A stretch of 64,000 nucleotides of DNA, from assembly GCA_964035575.1 (NCBI GenBank), contig OZ037932.1, positions 434,001-498,000 of the forward strand, in the 5' to 3' direction. The stretch's first letter is position 1, and each line of letters begins with the position of its first letter. The stretch is from Rhynchopus sp. YZ270_cl-10 (Eukaryota; Euglenozoa; Diplonemea; Diplonemida; Diplonemidae). Positions 63,097 through 64,000 of this stretch are shown piece after piece. The notes below the pieces were generated by a model, which made no database searches, was not told the DNA's origin, and saw nothing but the letters and a program-made list of their open reading frames with translations. A program made the translations under genes and the position numbers.

Positions 63097-64000
63097 CTAC
63101 ATACCCTTCTTCGCGGTTTCATCGACAGCGCCCATTCTGCTGATAGACTTCATACGATGACGCTTGTTGAGGTACTTGGCGTTCAGAGGGACGTATGCGT
63201 AGGGGTCTACGGCGCCCTTCTTGACGTCACCGTAGGAGCCGGTCTTGGCACGGAATTGGGATCCTGTTCTGACGTCGGCCTCGACACGTTGTCTTTTGGA
63301 GACGCGGCCTCGGGTAGGGCCTTTGAGGGCTTTGTTGAGTTCGTCGAGCTCGCGTTTGGCGCGGAGGGCGGAGGGGTCGTAGGCTTTGCTGAGGTCCTTC
63401 AGGTCGATGCCGTCGTCGTCGTCGTCACGGCCACGCTTCTTGCGTTGCAGGAGGCCACCCGAGACGTCCTCAAGACCAGTGCGCTGTGTGCCGTCCATCT
63501 GCGACATCTTGCGCTGGAGGAGCTCATGCCGCATGTCGCGCTTGTGGTCAGCTTCGGTCTGGATCATGATCTTCCCGTCGCGCATCGCGACGTTCATGCC
63601 ATCGCGCTTCCCCGTGTCGTCCCGCCGCATCTGTTCAATCACATTGTGCTGCTTTGAAGACACAAAATGCTTCACCATCCCCTCATCCATCAAATCCAGC
63701 TCGCAGTCCGCAGGCATCTTCATCACCTCACGCTTCTCATTGTAGAAGACCTGGTTGAATTTGTCGGCACGCTTTTCGCTCTCCTTGCCGCGGCGGCGTT
63801 CCTGAGGAAGTATGGTTTGCGTGTGTGGCTTAAAAGGGGGTTACGTACCTTAGCCTTGAGCCCCTTCTTGATCTCACGCTGGCGCATCGTCTCAACGTAT
63901 TCGATGTACTTTGTGTGCTCCTTCGGGAACACAGAGTGCATGTAGTCGTAGCCAAAACGCTTAATGCAACGCTCGAGGATCATCTGCACGTTTCTACGGG
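63097..64000 (-). CDS. RRP12: RRP12-like ribosome biogenesis protein, C-terminal part
   Basis: Runs off the right edge, so the N-terminal bulk is missing. Exons 63849 to beyond 64000 and 63097-63801, separated by a 47-bp intron (GTACGT ... CTCAG). The visible part starts NVQMILERCIKRFGYDY and continues through a basic, Lys/Arg-rich region with KRGRDDDDDG. It ends with DVKKGAVDPYAYVPLNAKYLNKR, closely matching the PYAYIPLN tail typical of RRP12 proteins. RRP12 is a HEAT-repeat factor needed for pre-40S maturation and nuclear export. Assignment rests on the tail and the RFGY helix, since the HEAT region lies outside the window. Confidence 0.83.

Overview
The window looks like nuclear DNA of an unidentified unicellular eukaryote. 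GC-rich, third-position-biased coding blocks sit in AT-rich spacers crowded with homopolymer runs of all four bases. Several genes carry short cis introns with GTA-type donors (GTATG, GTACG, GTATAC) and CAG acceptors, of 47 to 301 bp apart from one enlarged by a transposon. Most start codons sit in an A-rich context (AAAATG, CACAATG, AACAATG). I could not fix the lineage. All 15 genes lie on the minus strand, as in euglenozoan or dinoflagellate gene clusters, but I see no clear trans-splice signal, so that remains a hypothesis.

Layout from left to right, all genes on the minus strand: a secreted SGNH hydrolase (786-1562); a DTD2/ATD-type D-aminoacyl-tRNA deacylase (1895-2386); a very large coiled-coil, repeat-containing protein with one 57-bp intron (3822-8342); a second SGNH hydrolase (9687-10499); an 8-kb repeat-rich desert holding several DNA-transposon-type elements; a membrane-anchored SGNH hydrolase (18775-19974); two consecutive, diverged paralogues with arrays of Tudor-like modules and a shared C-terminal region ending in a BAH-like domain (24128-27544 and 29372-32833); a tandem triplet of one ADP/ATP-carrier-like mitochondrial carrier gene (36771-43795); a coiled-coil protein (43999-45549); a sigma-like glutathione S-transferase (46270-46914); a PP4-type phosphatase in three exons whose first intron carries a 2-kb hAT-like insertion (47893-51259); an 8-kb repeat desert; a Pumilio/PUF protein in three exons (59475-61662); and the 3' end of an RRP12-like ribosome biogenesis gene (63097 to the right edge).

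The spacers are not featureless. They hold recurring short modules of about 30 to 100 bp, nearly all in one orientation relative to the genes. Several are hairpins whose loop stays near CTCTCGT while the stem changes in complementary fashion. One family (consensus TTGAAAACTTGGTTGTATTAG ... CTCCACTA, given in two parts) recurs at least ten times. Six larger inverted-repeat elements can be delimited, five of them with matching target duplications, including piggyBac-like (TTAA/CCC) and hAT-like (8-bp duplication, CAGGG) forms.

There is no obvious single pathway. The genes are a housekeeping and nuclear-regulation mix: tRNA proofreading, chromatin reading, a phosphatase, an mRNA-binding PUF protein, ribosome biogenesis, mitochondrial transport and secreted hydrolases. 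The best candidates for something new are the orientation-biased, covarying hairpin modules and the Tudor-array/BAH-like paralogue pair.
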